52,124 nucleotides of DNA from Microbacteriaceae bacterium (GTDB taxonomy: Bacteria; Actinomycetota; Actinomycetes; Actinomycetales; Microbacteriaceae). The notes under the pieces are model-generated. The model searched no databases. It was not told the DNA's origin and worked only from the letters and a program-made list of their open reading frames with translations. The stretch spans positions 1 to 52,124 of the forward strand of contig JACMPQ010000024.1 in NCBI GenBank assembly GCA_014377425.1, read 5' to 3'. Of the stretch, positions 36,763-45,007 are shown one piece after another (within the stretch, counting starts at the first letter, position 1; every line of letters begins with the position of its first letter). Made by a program: the position numbers and the translations under genes.

Positions 36763-39197
36763 CGGTTCTCTTTCGGTTCGTGCGGGTCTGCTTCGTGCGG
36801 TGTTGCTTCGTGCGGTGTTGCTTTGTGCCATGCCGACAGCGGGTCGGTATCACGCGGAGCAATAACCTCATCGAATGTACCGTTGATGGGGGGATCCAGA
36901 ATCACCTCGCCGGTTGGGGCGGCATGGGCGGCCGGATGAGCAGCATCGTGCTGGTGGATTACCGCAGAAGCCACCTCCACTCCGGCGTGAACGGCCCGGT
37001 GCGGGACGTGAGGAGTCGGCAGGGGTGAGGAGGTCGTAAGCGCCACCTCGGCGGGGGTCATCCGCCCAAGCTTCGACGGCCACCAAATGCGTCGACCGAT
37101 ATCGTAGGCGAGCGCCGGAACGAGCAACGAGCGCACCAGCAGTGTGTCGAGCAGTACCCCAAACGCCACGATGAACGAGATCTGCGCCAAAAACAGCACC
37201 GGAATCACGCTCAGAGCCGCGAAGGTGGCCGCCAGCACGAGACCTGCCGAGGTAATTACACCGCCGGTGACCGTGAGCCCGCGCAGAATACCCGGGCGGG
37301 TGCCCAGGGTGAGGGTTTCTTCGCGCACCCGGGTCATTAGGAAGATGTTGTAGTCGATGCCCAACGCCACCAGGAAAACAAAGCCAAACAGCGGCACCGA
37401 GGGGTCGACCCCGGGGAAATGAAAAATGCCGTTGAAGACGAGGGCGGCCACCCCGAGAGCCGCCCCAAACGACACGATCACGCTGGCCACCAGTAGCACC
37501 GGTGCCAAAATCGAGCGCAGCAACAGCATCAGGATGAGCAAAATGACCGCCAAAACGATCGGGATGATTTTGTTGCGATCATCGATCGAGGTGACGTTGG
37601 TGTCGACCGCAATCGCCGTGGCACCCCCCACGATTGCCTTCGAATCCACAGATTGCAGCGCCGTGCGCAGCGCCTCGATGGCACGGTCGGCGGCCACGGA
37701 ATCGGCGGCATCGCTGAGGGTCGCCTGCAGCATGACCTTGCCGTCGACCACGCGAGGGCTCGCGGGCGGCGGGCCCGGGCGGACGGGCGTGGCGTCGGAG
37801 CCACCGGTGGCGGTGACCAGCGGTGTGGTTGCGGCGCCCGTGGCACCGGCGACCGCGGAGACCGCGCCGACACCGGTGACGGCTGTGGCGGCATCCGCCA
37901 GCTGGCTGATTTTGCCGGCATCGCCGACGATGATGGCCGGGCTTCCGCTGCCCGCAGCGAAATGGGTGCCGAGCACCGCTTGACCGTCGCGGGCCTGCGA
38001 TACCCCCAGGATGAGTTCGCTCTGCGGAACGCCGTCGGCCTTGAGCTGGAACAGGCCGAGCGATGCCACCACGAGCAGCAGGGTGGCTCCCACCCACACG
38101 ATGCGGGCATGGCGGGCGACCAGCCGACCGACGACCGCCCAGAGACCGCGGGCGGGAACCGCGGCTAGCTCGATGGCGTGATTCGGATGAAATTTGGGCC
38201 GCAGCGGCCAAAACGTGGCGCGGCCAAAGACAGCCAGAAGCGCGGGTAGGAGGGTGAGTGCTGCGAGCACCGACATTGCCACGCCAATGGCCGCGACCGG
38301 TCCCAGCGCTTTATTCGAGTTGAGGTCGGAGAGCAGCAGGCAGAGCAGCCCGACGATCACGGTGCCTCCGGAGGCGAGCACAGGTTCGAGGCTTCCGCGG
38401 AGGGCGAGGATCGTGGCATCCCAGCGCCCCGACACCGAACGCAGCGCCTCGCGATAGCGGGAAACGTAAAGCAGGCAGTAGTCGGTGGCCGCACCGATCA
38501 CCAGAATGAACAGGATGCCCTGCACCTGGCCGTTGATCGTGACGATTCCGGCTTTCGCCAGCCACCAGACGATCAGAATACTCGCGGTCAACGCAAACAC
38601 GGTGGTGCCGAGAACCAACAGTGGTAGCAGCGGCGAGCGGTACACCGCGAGCAGAATCAGGAGCACGGCGGCGAGCGCCACCACCAGCAGCACCCCGTCG
38701 ATTCCGGCGAAGGCGCCACCGAGGTCGGCGGTAAATCCGGCCGGGCCGGTGACGTAATGGCTGAGGCCGGAGGGGGTTTTGTCGCTGAGGGTGGCGCGAA
38801 TCTCCTTCACTGTGGCCTGCGCGGTGCCGCTCTCCAAGGGCAGAATCACCTCGAACGCCTTGCCGTCGTCGGAGGGAATGGCCGGTGAGGTGCCTTGCGC
38901 GACCCCGCTGCGGCTGGCTAAGGCGATGGCGGTGTCGGTGACGTAGCGGCGGTCGGATTCGGTGGTGCCCGCATCCCGCACAAACACCACGATGGCGGGA
39001 ATTGTCTTGTCTCCCCGAAATTTGACAAGCAGATTTTGCACCTGGGTGGCTTCGCTGCTGGCCGGCAAGAAGCTCGCCTGATCGTTGGTGGACACCTCAG
39101 CAATGCGCCCGAAATACGGCCCGCCAATTCCTGCAACGGTGAGCCAAATTAAAATGAGGGCGGCCGGGATGAGGGCCCGCAACCAACGCGGAACCAT
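36759..39197 (-). CDS. MMPL-family (RND) membrane transporter
   Basis: An 812-residue RND-type transporter of the MmpL family with about 12 transmembrane helices in two halves, each after a large outer domain. Typical pieces are ATDYCLLYVSRYREAL in the first half and GIDYNIFLMTRVREE in the second, with conserved Asp-Tyr in helices 4 and 10 that carry protons. The cytoplasmic tail of about 95 residues is His/Pro-rich and ends in a repeated TPHEA motif. ATG 39197 shares a base with the nicotinamidase stop, and its stop overlaps the dehydrogenase start. In relatives such proteins export lipids or siderophores; the cargo here is unknown. Confidence 0.9.
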   Translation of the reverse strand: MVPRWLRALIPAALILIWLTVAGIGGPYFGRIAEVSTNDQASFLPASSEATQVQNLLVKFRGDKTIPAIVVFVRDAGTTESDRRYVTDTAIALASRSGVAQGTSPAIPSDDGKAFEVILPLESGTAQATVKEIRATLSDKTPSGLSHYVTGPAGFTADLGGAFAGIDGVLLVVALAAVLLILLAVYRSPLLPLLVLGTTVFALTASILIVWWLAKAGIVTINGQVQGILFILVIGAATDYCLLYVSRYREALRSVSGRWDATILALRGSLEPVLASGGTVIVGLLCLLLSDLNSNKALGPVAAIGVAMSVLAALTLLPALLAVFGRATFWPLRPKFHPNHAIELAAVPARGLWAVVGRLVARHARIVWVGATLLLVVASLGLFQLKADGVPQSELILGVSQARDGQAVLGTHFAAGSGSPAIIVGDAGKISQLADAATAVTGVGAVSAVAGATGAATTPLVTATGGSDATPVRPGPPPASPRVVDGKVMLQATLSDAADSVAADRAIEALRTALQSVDSKAIVGGATAIAVDTNVTSIDDRNKIIPIVLAVILLILMLLLRSILAPVLLVASVIVSFGAALGVAALVFNGIFHFPGVDPSVPLFGFVFLVALGIDYNIFLMTRVREETLTLGTRPGILRGLTVTGGVITSAGLVLAATFAALSVIPVLFLAQISFIVAFGVLLDTLLVRSLLVPALAYDIGRRIWWPSKLGRMTPAEVALTTSSPLPTPHVPHRAVHAGVEVASAVIHQHDAAHPAAHAAPTGEVILDPPINGTFDEVIAPRDTDPLSAWHKATPHEATPHEADPHEPKENR
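36791..36820. repeat. 15-bp tandem repeat in the MMPL gene tail
   Basis: The unit cttcgtgcggtgttg occurs at 36791-36805 and 36806-36820, with degenerate copies on either side. On the coding strand it yields the TPHEA-type pentapeptide repeats at the C-terminus. A 15-bp unit preserves the frame. Confidence 0.8.
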
Positions 39198-39859
39198 CAG
39201 CGATGTGCGTTCTCAGCGCCGAGCCCGTTCGGCCCATTGGTCGCAGCGGGCCCGATTGTCGCAGCGGGCCCATCGAGCACGGAAGAGTCGACGATGACCG
39301 CTCCAGCCAGTTCCAGATTCTCTAGCGCGAGTCGGCTGGCCTCGGGCGAAACTCCGGCCACGAGGTCACGGAAGACGCGCACGAAGCGGCCCGCGGCGAA
39401 GGCATCCTGAGCGGAGGCGTACACGCAGTGGTCGGTGGCAATTCCCACGATGTCGATGTGATCGATGCTGTGGCGGTCGAGCAACTCCACCACGGTCGAG
39501 CCGTCTGCGGCACGGCCCTGAAAAATTGAATAGGCAGCGACACCCTGCCCCTTCAGAATGTGTGCCGTGACCGGCCCGGTATTAAAAGCGGGATGGTACT
39601 CGCTACCGGCGGTGCTCGCCACGCAGTGCACCGGCCAGGTCGTTGCAAAGTTGGGCACGGCACCGAGGGCGAAGTGCCCGGCATTGTCACCCTCGGCGTT
39701 GTGCCAGTCGCGGGAGGCGAACACCTGACTCCAGGTGCCCGGATGCCGCCGCATCAGCTCGGTCACCCCAGCGGCAACTCTGGCCCCGCCGGTGACAGCA
39801 AGTGCTCCCCCCTCGGTGAAGTCATTCTGCACATCAATTACGAACAGTGCGGTTGCCAT
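39197..39859 (-). CDS. pncA: Nicotinamidase (isochorismatase-fold)
   Basis: A 220-residue amidohydrolase that converts nicotinamide to nicotinate for NAD salvage. The catalytic triad is present as Asp9 (FVIDVQNDF), Lys103 (ILKGQG) and Cys145 (TDHCVYA). The metal site is Asp51 and His53 in DWHN with His62 in GHF. The length fits PncA. ATG 39859 is the start. The stop overlaps the MMPL start by one base (TGATG), an odd functional partner. Nicotinamidase activity would also activate pyrazinamide. Confidence 0.92.
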   Translation of the reverse strand: MATALFVIDVQNDFTEGGALAVTGGARVAAGVTELMRRHPGTWSQVFASRDWHNAEGDNAGHFALGAVPNFATTWPVHCVASTAGSEYHPAFNTGPVTAHILKGQGVAAYSIFQGRAADGSTVVELLDRHSIDHIDIVGIATDHCVYASAQDAFAAGRFVRVFRDLVAGVSPEASRLALENLELAGAVIVDSSVLDGPAATIGPAATNGPNGLGAENAHR

Positions 39860-39937
39860 GGGGGCTCTTCCCGGCTAGTAGTTGGAGGGGGTGCTGTCAT
39901 CGCGGTGGACGGTGGATGTAGCGCCCGGACTTTTCGG

Positions 39938-40939
39938 TTACATCGCCAGAATATCCCCCGGGTATTCCAACCCCACCTGTGCGCGAATCTCATCCAGCAC
40001 CCGCATTATCTGAACGGTTTGCTCGGGCGGCATCACCTTGCCGGCAATCAGCCCCGCATGCACGAGGCGTTCCACTTCGAGCGCTTGGTACTGCATGCCG
40101 TTAACCACCGAATCGTTTTCGAAGCGCTCGATCACCGAACCGTCGGGCGCGTAAACGGTGAAGCCGGTCGGGGCGTACCACACGCGGTCAATCGAGACCC
40201 ATCCTGCGGTTCCCACCACCGAGGCCGTATTCGGTCCGGGAGTGTCTAAAGCGCACTGCAGCAGCGCATGAGCGCCGTTGTCATAACCGAGAACGATCGA
40301 GGTCTGCCGGTCAACTCCGGTGGCCGTGAATGAGGCCGTGGCCTGCACGGATGTCGGGGCGCCGAGCACATCGAACGCAAACGACACCGGATAAATACCG
40401 AGGTCGAGCAGTGCCCCACCGGCGAGTTTCGGATCATTGAGCCGGTGTTCGGGTTCGGTCGGCAGCGACTGGTTGTGATCGGCAATCACCGTACGCACCT
40501 CGCCAATAGTGCCCGCGGCAAGAATCTCGCGAAGTCGCACCATATGCGGCAGATGCCGGGTCCACATGGCTTCGAGTAGCACGAGATCACGTTCGGCGGC
40601 GAGGGCCACGAGAACCTCTGCCTGATCACCGGTGACGGCAAATGCTTTCTCCAGCAGCACGTGTTTGCCCGCCAGCAGCGCCAACTTCGCGTGATCGAAG
40701 TGGCGTGAATGTGGCGTCGCGACGTACACAATGTCAACCTCGGGGTCGTTCACGAGGTCCGTGTAACTACCGTGAGCTTGCACGTTAGCTAGGCCAAAGT
40801 GATCCACAAATTTTTGGGCGGATGCTGCGGAGCGTGACCCGACTGCGGTGACGCGAAGGCCTGCCGCGATGAGTGCCTCGGTCTGTTTGATGGCAATATA
40901 ACCGGGGCCCAAAATGCCCCAGCGCAGGTGGTCGGTCAT
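39938..40939 (-). CDS. Gfo/Idh/MocA-family oxidoreductase
   Basis: A 333-residue NAD(P)-dependent sugar or polyol dehydrogenase. The N-terminal Rossmann fold starts WGILGPGYIAIKQ, and the family motif EKAFAV (the EKP-like site with the catalytic lysine) follows near residue 96. The C-terminal domain begins around LDLGIYPVSFAFDVLG, which contains the conserved Asp and Tyr. ATG 40939 is preceded by AAAGGA. It is divergent from msrB and lies upstream of pncA on the same strand, with a 78-base gap. The substrate is unknown. Confidence 0.88.
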   Translation of the reverse strand: MTDHLRWGILGPGYIAIKQTEALIAAGLRVTAVGSRSAASAQKFVDHFGLANVQAHGSYTDLVNDPEVDIVYVATPHSRHFDHAKLALLAGKHVLLEKAFAVTGDQAEVLVALAAERDLVLLEAMWTRHLPHMVRLREILAAGTIGEVRTVIADHNQSLPTEPEHRLNDPKLAGGALLDLGIYPVSFAFDVLGAPTSVQATASFTATGVDRQTSIVLGYDNGAHALLQCALDTPGPNTASVVGTAGWVSIDRVWYAPTGFTVYAPDGSVIERFENDSVVNGMQYQALEVERLVHAGLIAGKVMPPEQTVQIMRVLDEIRAQVGLEYPGDILAM

Positions 40940-41157
40940 GGTGTCCTTTCGCGAACGCCCGCGAGTTCAAGGGCGATCCGCTCGGCTAATTCCTAGGCGT
41001 GACGGTAGCTACCGCCGCGATAAGGGTGTCACGACGCTGCGACATTTGGCGCCGGGTGGCGGAATAAACTGCGGCGACCCGGGCTTCGGCTTCGCAGTGG
41101 CCGGGGCATCCGGTGCTAAAGATGTTTAAGATGGCAGTAACGAAGGGGGCCGAGATC

Positions 41158-41556
41158 GTGGCATACGAAATCGAGCATGACGAAGAGCAGTGGCGCGAAA
41201 AACTGAGCGACGAAGAATTTGCCGTGTTGCGGGGCTCCGCTACCGAGCGTGCCTGGTCGGGCGAACTACTCGACGAGGACCGCGCTGGCCTTTACACCTG
41301 CAAGGGCTGCGGCAACGAGCTGTTTGCCACCGGAACCAAGTTTGATTCCGGATGCGGCTGGCCCAGCTTCTTCGAATCGGTGCGACCGGATGCCGTGGAA
41401 CTTCTGCCCGACCTCAGCCTTGGAATTGAGCGCACCGAGGTGCGCTGCGCCCGCTGCGGTTCCCACCTGGGCCACGTCTTTCCCGACGGCGTCGGCACGC
41501 CCACCGGAGACCGTTATTGCATGAACTCGGTGGCGTTGAACTTCACCGCGGAGTAG
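41158..41556 (+). CDS. msrB: Peptide-methionine (R)-S-oxide reductase
   Basis: A 132-residue enzyme that repairs methionine-R-sulfoxide in oxidised proteins. Zinc-binding CxxC pairs are CKGC and CARC, and the catalytic cysteine is Cys121 in RYCMNSVAL. GCGWPSFF is another family block. The start is GTG 41158, eight bases after AAGGGGG; two in-frame ATG codons upstream lack a ribosome binding site. Its last 14 bases overlap the end of the convergent ComB-like gene. Confidence 0.94.
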   Translation: MAYEIEHDEEQWREKLSDEEFAVLRGSATERAWSGELLDEDRAGLYTCKGCGNELFATGTKFDSGCGWPSFFESVRPDAVELLPDLSLGIERTEVRCARCGSHLGHVFPDGVGTPTGDRYCMNSVALNFTAE

Positions 41557-42145
41557 CCGACACCGTCTCTGCGTGCTCCCGCAGCACCACCACATCGGCT
41601 GAGGTGAGTTCGAGGTTGATCCGAAATGATCCCGCCGCCGTCGCCGTCGCCGTCGCCATCGCCATGGCCCCAGCTGACTGCGCGGTCACGCTCGCCGACA
41701 TGAGGTGCCCCACCGCCCGCCCGAGGTGCAAAAACGCTCCCTCGGCGGCGGCCGCCTCGGGGCTGGTTGCATCAAGGCCGAGCTTGGCCAACTGGTCGAT
41801 CACTGCTCCGGATGCCAGTAAGTCTTCTACCGCGAACCGGGTGTGCTCGTCGGCGCTGGCTGCTAGCCGTCGCGGCTTACCGGCGGCCACGATCGCGATG
41901 ACAATGCGCCGGGCGAGTCGCTGTTGCAGCTCGACGACCCAGCTGGCGACGACCGCCGCGTCACGGATCGTGGCGGTTACTATCGCGCCGTCGGCGGGCA
42001 GGTGGGCTAGCACCGGCGGAACCGGCAGGGTTGCGGCATCCACCCAGATGATCACGTCGGCATCGCTGCCGATCGCCCGCGCACCGGTCGCGGCCCAGTC
42101 GAAGCGAACCTGGTAGCGCGCCTGTTCCGGAGCATCTGTTGTCAT
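41543..42145 (-). CDS. ComB-like protein (2-phosphosulfolactate phosphatase family), divergent
   Basis: A 200-residue protein that I assign tentatively to the ComB family. Support comes from RFDWAATGARAIG at the N-terminus, the VIIWVDA strand near residue 30, and RFAVEDLLASGAVIDQL near 105-121, which resembles the ComB substrate-binding segment. The usual NGT motif is not seen where expected. A small-residue stretch MAMATATATAAG near residue 160 is coded by GCCGTC-type hexamers. ATG 42145 is the start. Actinobacterial members are rarely tied to coenzyme M, so the true substrate is open. Confidence 0.6.
   Translation of the reverse strand: MTTDAPEQARYQVRFDWAATGARAIGSDADVIIWVDAATLPVPPVLAHLPADGAIVTATIRDAAVVASWVVELQQRLARRIVIAIVAAGKPRRLAASADEHTRFAVEDLLASGAVIDQLAKLGLDATSPEAAAAEGAFLHLGRAVGHLMSASVTAQSAGAMAMATATATAAGSFRINLELTSADVVVLREHAETVSATPR
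41637..41666. repeat. Hexanucleotide repeat within the ComB-like gene
   Basis: Three copies of gccgtc (41637-41654) are followed by gccatc and gccatg. On the coding strand they encode alternating Met/Thr and Ala, a low-complexity insertion. Confidence 0.75.
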
Positions 42146-42465
42146 AGGGCTTTTTTACCACGGGGGAAGTAGGGCGCCGGAACTACGGGAGTTGGACGAC
42201 GAGGCACGAGCGAAAAGCGCTGTGAATCGACAAGACTTTAAAGTGGAAACGGCCGGAGTTGAACCTGCGTCTCCGCGCCGAAGCGCGGTGCTCTACCAGT
42301 TGAGCTACATTCCCGAACCTCAAGTCTACCCGGCAGGTAGCTGCGGAAGCGATCCGCGGCCAGAGACTTGACTCTCCGCACCGGCGGTGCCGCCAAGGAT
42401 TCCCCAAGCCGCGTAGCGCTACGTTGTGGATGAACCACTTGACATCATCGCCGGAAAGCGAGCCC
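42146..42465. other. Intergenic stretch of 320 bases with only a tRNA-like element
   Basis: Between the start of the ComB-like gene and the acyl-CoA synthetase start. Apart from the tRNA-like sequence at 42244-42314 I see no gene, no terminator with a T-run and no repeat. The acyl-CoA synthetase promoter is presumably at 42315-42450 but has no clear boxes. Confidence 0.5.
42244..42314 (-). pseudogene. tRNA-like element, possibly degenerate tRNA-Arg(TCG)
   Basis: On the minus strand a 71-nt cloverleaf can be drawn: acceptor GGGAATG/CGTTTCC with two G-T pairs, a canonical D-arm GCTC-AACTGGTA-GAGC, and a T-arm with TTCAACT in the loop but an A/G mismatch in the stem. The anticodon stem CCGCG/CGCGG encloses only six bases (CTTCGG) instead of seven, and the variable loop has four. 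With U33 the anticodon would read TCG (Arg). No CCA is encoded. It is probably a decayed or atypical tRNA. Confidence 0.55.
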
Positions 42466-44037
42466 GTGAGTACCGAAGCCGCGACTAATTCCACCCCCGG
42501 GTCTGATGACACTTTCTCCGCCTGCTGGGACGACGCCGTTGCCGCCCACGGCCCCCACACCTTCCTCGTTTTTCAGCAGGATGACGGCGCTTTAGCATCC
42601 TGGAGTTACACCGAATTCGACCGGCACGTAGAGCAGGTGGCCACGCGATTGCACGAGTACGGCGTGGGGCCGGGAGATGCTGTGCACCTGGCACTGCGAA
42701 ATTGCCCGGCGTTCGTGGCGATCTGGTTGGCCGTGTCCCGGCTCGGAGCCTGGTTTGTGCCCTCCGACCCGCAGTCCTCCGCCCGCGACATCACCGTGCA
42801 ATTGGAGCGAACGCGGCCAGCCCTCGGGGTGTGTGCGGTCGGGCGCAGCGAGACCTACCGGCTCGGAGCATCCGAAATCAGCCTTCCCATTATCGAGATC
42901 TCGGAGACAATCTTCGATCTCGAACCGGGGTCAATTTTACTGTCGGATGCCACCCGTCCCCCCACCCCGAAGCCCGCGGGCACCGACCGGCTGGCCGTGA
43001 TGTTCACCTCCGGAACCACCGCTCAACCCAAGGGCGTGGTGCTCACCCAGCGCAACTACGCCGTCGTCGCCGAGGTGATGGCCGCCGCATCCAATCTCCG
43101 CCCCGAACACCGCTGGCTGGTCACCCTCCCGCTGTTTCACGCCAACGGGCAATACTTCTGCTTCGCCCCGGCGATCGCGGTGGGCGCAAGCGTGGCGCTG
43201 ACCGCCAAATTCTCGGCCAGTCGCTGGCTGCAGTACGCCTACTCGCTGCGCGCCACCCACACCAGCCTGTTTGCGGCCCCGATGCGCATGATTCTGGCCC
43301 GCACCCCGGCCAACGCCCCGCGGCCCGCAATGCAGCATGTCTGGTTCGCGCAAACCATCGGTGCCGAGCACTACCTGGCCTTTAGTGAGCTGGTCGGATG
43401 CCGCCCGCAGCAGATCTACGGAATGACCGAGACCCTGGCGATCGTCACCGCCGATGCCAGCAACCCCCCGATTCACAACTCGATTGGCAACGCGGTTGGC
43501 GGTCGCATCATTCAGATTGTCGACCCGGTGTCGGAGCTGGAGTGCAACCCGGGCGAGGTGGGGATGATCATGGTCGAGGGTGAGCGCGGCGTCGACCTGT
43601 TTAGCGAGTACCTCGACGATAAGAAAACCACTGACAACTCGTTTCTCACCGTCGGAACGCAGACCTGGTTTCGTAGCGGCGATTTGGCCGTGGCTGAGCC
43701 ATCCGGTCTGCTGAAATTTATGGGTCGCGCCGATGACGTCATCAAGGTGGCGGGTGAAAATGTGAGCCTCACCGAGGTGGAAGCGATCGTGGCACAGGCC
43801 CCCGGCGTGCTGGAAGCAGCGGTGATTAGCCGCCCCGACGCCCTACTCGACTTTGTGCCGATCGCCTACGTCGTTCCGAATGACCTCGCCAATCCGCCGA
43901 CCGTTGTGGCCCTTCGAACCTGGGCTGAACAACAGTTGCCGCCCCAGGCCCGGCCGCGCGAGTGGGTGGTGATTGCCGAACTGCCGCATACGAGCGTCGG
44001 TAAGGTGCGCAAGTATCAAATCAACTCGCAGAAGTGA
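42466..44037 (+). CDS. AMP-dependent acyl-CoA synthetase / ligase
   Basis: A 523-residue ANL-superfamily enzyme that activates a carboxylic acid as acyl-AMP and then thioester. Core motifs are FTSGTTAQPKGV (P-loop), YGMTETLAIVT, FRSGDLAVAEPSGLLKFMGR (with the hinge Asp/Arg) and SVGKVRKYQI with the C-terminal catalytic lysine. The sequence resembles CaiC-like crotonobetaine/carnitine-CoA ligases, but the substrate is not predictable. I prefer GTG 42466 after GGAAAG; ATG 42430 is an in-frame alternative adding 12 residues. It stands alone between the tRNA-like element and tRNA-Thr, both on the other strand. Confidence 0.85.
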   Translation: MSTEAATNSTPGSDDTFSACWDDAVAAHGPHTFLVFQQDDGALASWSYTEFDRHVEQVATRLHEYGVGPGDAVHLALRNCPAFVAIWLAVSRLGAWFVPSDPQSSARDITVQLERTRPALGVCAVGRSETYRLGASEISLPIIEISETIFDLEPGSILLSDATRPPTPKPAGTDRLAVMFTSGTTAQPKGVVLTQRNYAVVAEVMAAASNLRPEHRWLVTLPLFHANGQYFCFAPAIAVGASVALTAKFSASRWLQYAYSLRATHTSLFAAPMRMILARTPANAPRPAMQHVWFAQTIGAEHYLAFSELVGCRPQQIYGMTETLAIVTADASNPPIHNSIGNAVGGRIIQIVDPVSELECNPGEVGMIMVEGERGVDLFSEYLDDKKTTDNSFLTVGTQTWFRSGDLAVAEPSGLLKFMGRADDVIKVAGENVSLTEVEAIVAQAPGVLEAAVISRPDALLDFVPIAYVVPNDLANPPTVVALRTWAEQQLPPQARPREWVVIAELPHTSVGKVRKYQINSQK

Positions 44038-44062
44038 CGACCATCGAGCGGAAGCAATGCAG

Positions 44063-44138
44063 TGGAGCCGCCTGTCAGAATCGAACTGACGACCTTCTCA
44101 TTACGAGTGAGATGCTCTACCAACTGAGCTAAGGCGGC
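44063..44138 (-). tRNA. tRNA-Thr (anticodon CGT)
   Basis: A complete cloverleaf on the minus strand: acceptor GCCGCCT/AGGCGGC, D-arm GCTC-AGTTGGTA-GAGC, anticodon arm TCTCA-CTCGTAA-TGAGA, T-arm GTCAG-TTCGATT-CTGAC, discriminator T and an encoded CCA end. The anticodon CGT reads ACG codons, which are frequent in this GC-rich genome. It is 76 nt including CCA. Confidence 0.96.
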
Positions 44139-44290
44139 AAGGTGGCCGGATTCCGCCGGAACCACCGCGGTACAGCCTATCCGATCGCCGACCTGTGATC
44201 GGCGCGCGCAGCCGGACTGGGGGTGCGGTCCTGCCCTGTCCTGTCCTACCGATTGTTAGCCTCGACTCGCCTGAAATGGCGCAGTTGGTC

Positions 44291-44962
44291 TCAGCGCGTC
44301 GTCGGACCGGCAAACACGTCGCCGAGCTCGCTGAACGAGCCGCGCAGCCGGTCGGCGAGAGCGGTCTTGCCGTCGCCGTCTGCCCAAACCGCCCAGGCGT
44401 GACGCATTGCACCGATCGCAACCAGAGACACGAGCCGCGCTCGGCTGCCAGCGGCATCTGGATCGGCGGCGAGCCGAGGATTATCGGCAACCAACCGCTG
44501 CTCGATCACGGCCGCGAGGGATTCCTCGAAGGCGCGCATAGTGGCCATTCGCATGGCGAATAGGTGCGGATACTGACGCACGATGTTTCGGCGCTGAACC
44601 GCGAGCTCCACGTCGTCAATCGAGGCGTCGATCGACTCGGCGATAAGGCGACCGAGGTCGTCGATGAGGTTACGCCCGGCAGCATCCGGAGCCAACGACC
44701 GTGTTGCGTGCGACCCGGCCGCCACGAAAGCGTCGATGTGGCGCTGCTCGGGGAGCTCCGGAGCGTCGCCAATCGCCGCAGCTTCTTTTGACGAGAAGTA
44801 GTTGAAGAAAGTGCGTGGCGAAATGTTGGCGAGGTTGCTTATCTCTTCCACCGTCACGTTTTCTAAAGACCTGTGGGCGATCAGCGAGAGTACCGCGAGC
44901 TGGATGGTGCGCCGAGTGGCCAGCCGTTTGCGCTCGCGCAAGCCCGGAAGTTCAAGGGTCAT
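44291..44962 (-). CDS. TetR-family transcriptional regulator
   Basis: A 223-residue repressor-like protein. Residues 8-60 form the TetR DNA-binding domain: RERKRLATRRTIQLAVLSL, then the helix-turn-helix VEEISNLANISPRTFFNYFSSKEA, a good match to the family. The C-terminal helical domain should bind a small ligand. ATG 44962 lies 16 bases from a perfect 10-bp inverted repeat (44979-45006), a likely autoregulatory operator. The hydrolase gene lies directly upstream on the same strand. The effector is unknown. Confidence 0.9.
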   Translation of the reverse strand: MTLELPGLRERKRLATRRTIQLAVLSLIAHRSLENVTVEEISNLANISPRTFFNYFSSKEAAAIGDAPELPEQRHIDAFVAAGSHATRSLAPDAAGRNLIDDLGRLIAESIDASIDDVELAVQRRNIVRQYPHLFAMRMATMRAFEESLAAVIEQRLVADNPRLAADPDAAGSRARLVSLVAIGAMRHAWAVWADGDGKTALADRLRGSFSELGDVFAGPTTR

Positions 44963-44978
44963 AGCCTAATTATTGCAG

Positions 44979-45006
44979 CCCGCGCAATATTGCACAATTG
45001 CGCGGG
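44979..45006. promoter_or_regulatory. Perfect inverted repeat between the hydrolase and TetR genes
   Basis: Arms cccgcgcaat (44979-44988) and attgcgcggg (44997-45006) are separated by eight bases; inside is a second palindrome gcaatattgc (44984-44993). The spacing and symmetry suit a TetR dimer site. It starts two bases after the hydrolase stop, so it could also end that transcript, but no T-run follows. Confidence 0.65.
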
Positions 45007-45007
45007 T

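Noticed and set aside
42146-44290. Genomic island between the tRNA-like element and tRNA-Thr
   Set aside because: No integrase, no direct repeats matching a tRNA 3' end, and the acyl-CoA synthetase has normal composition.
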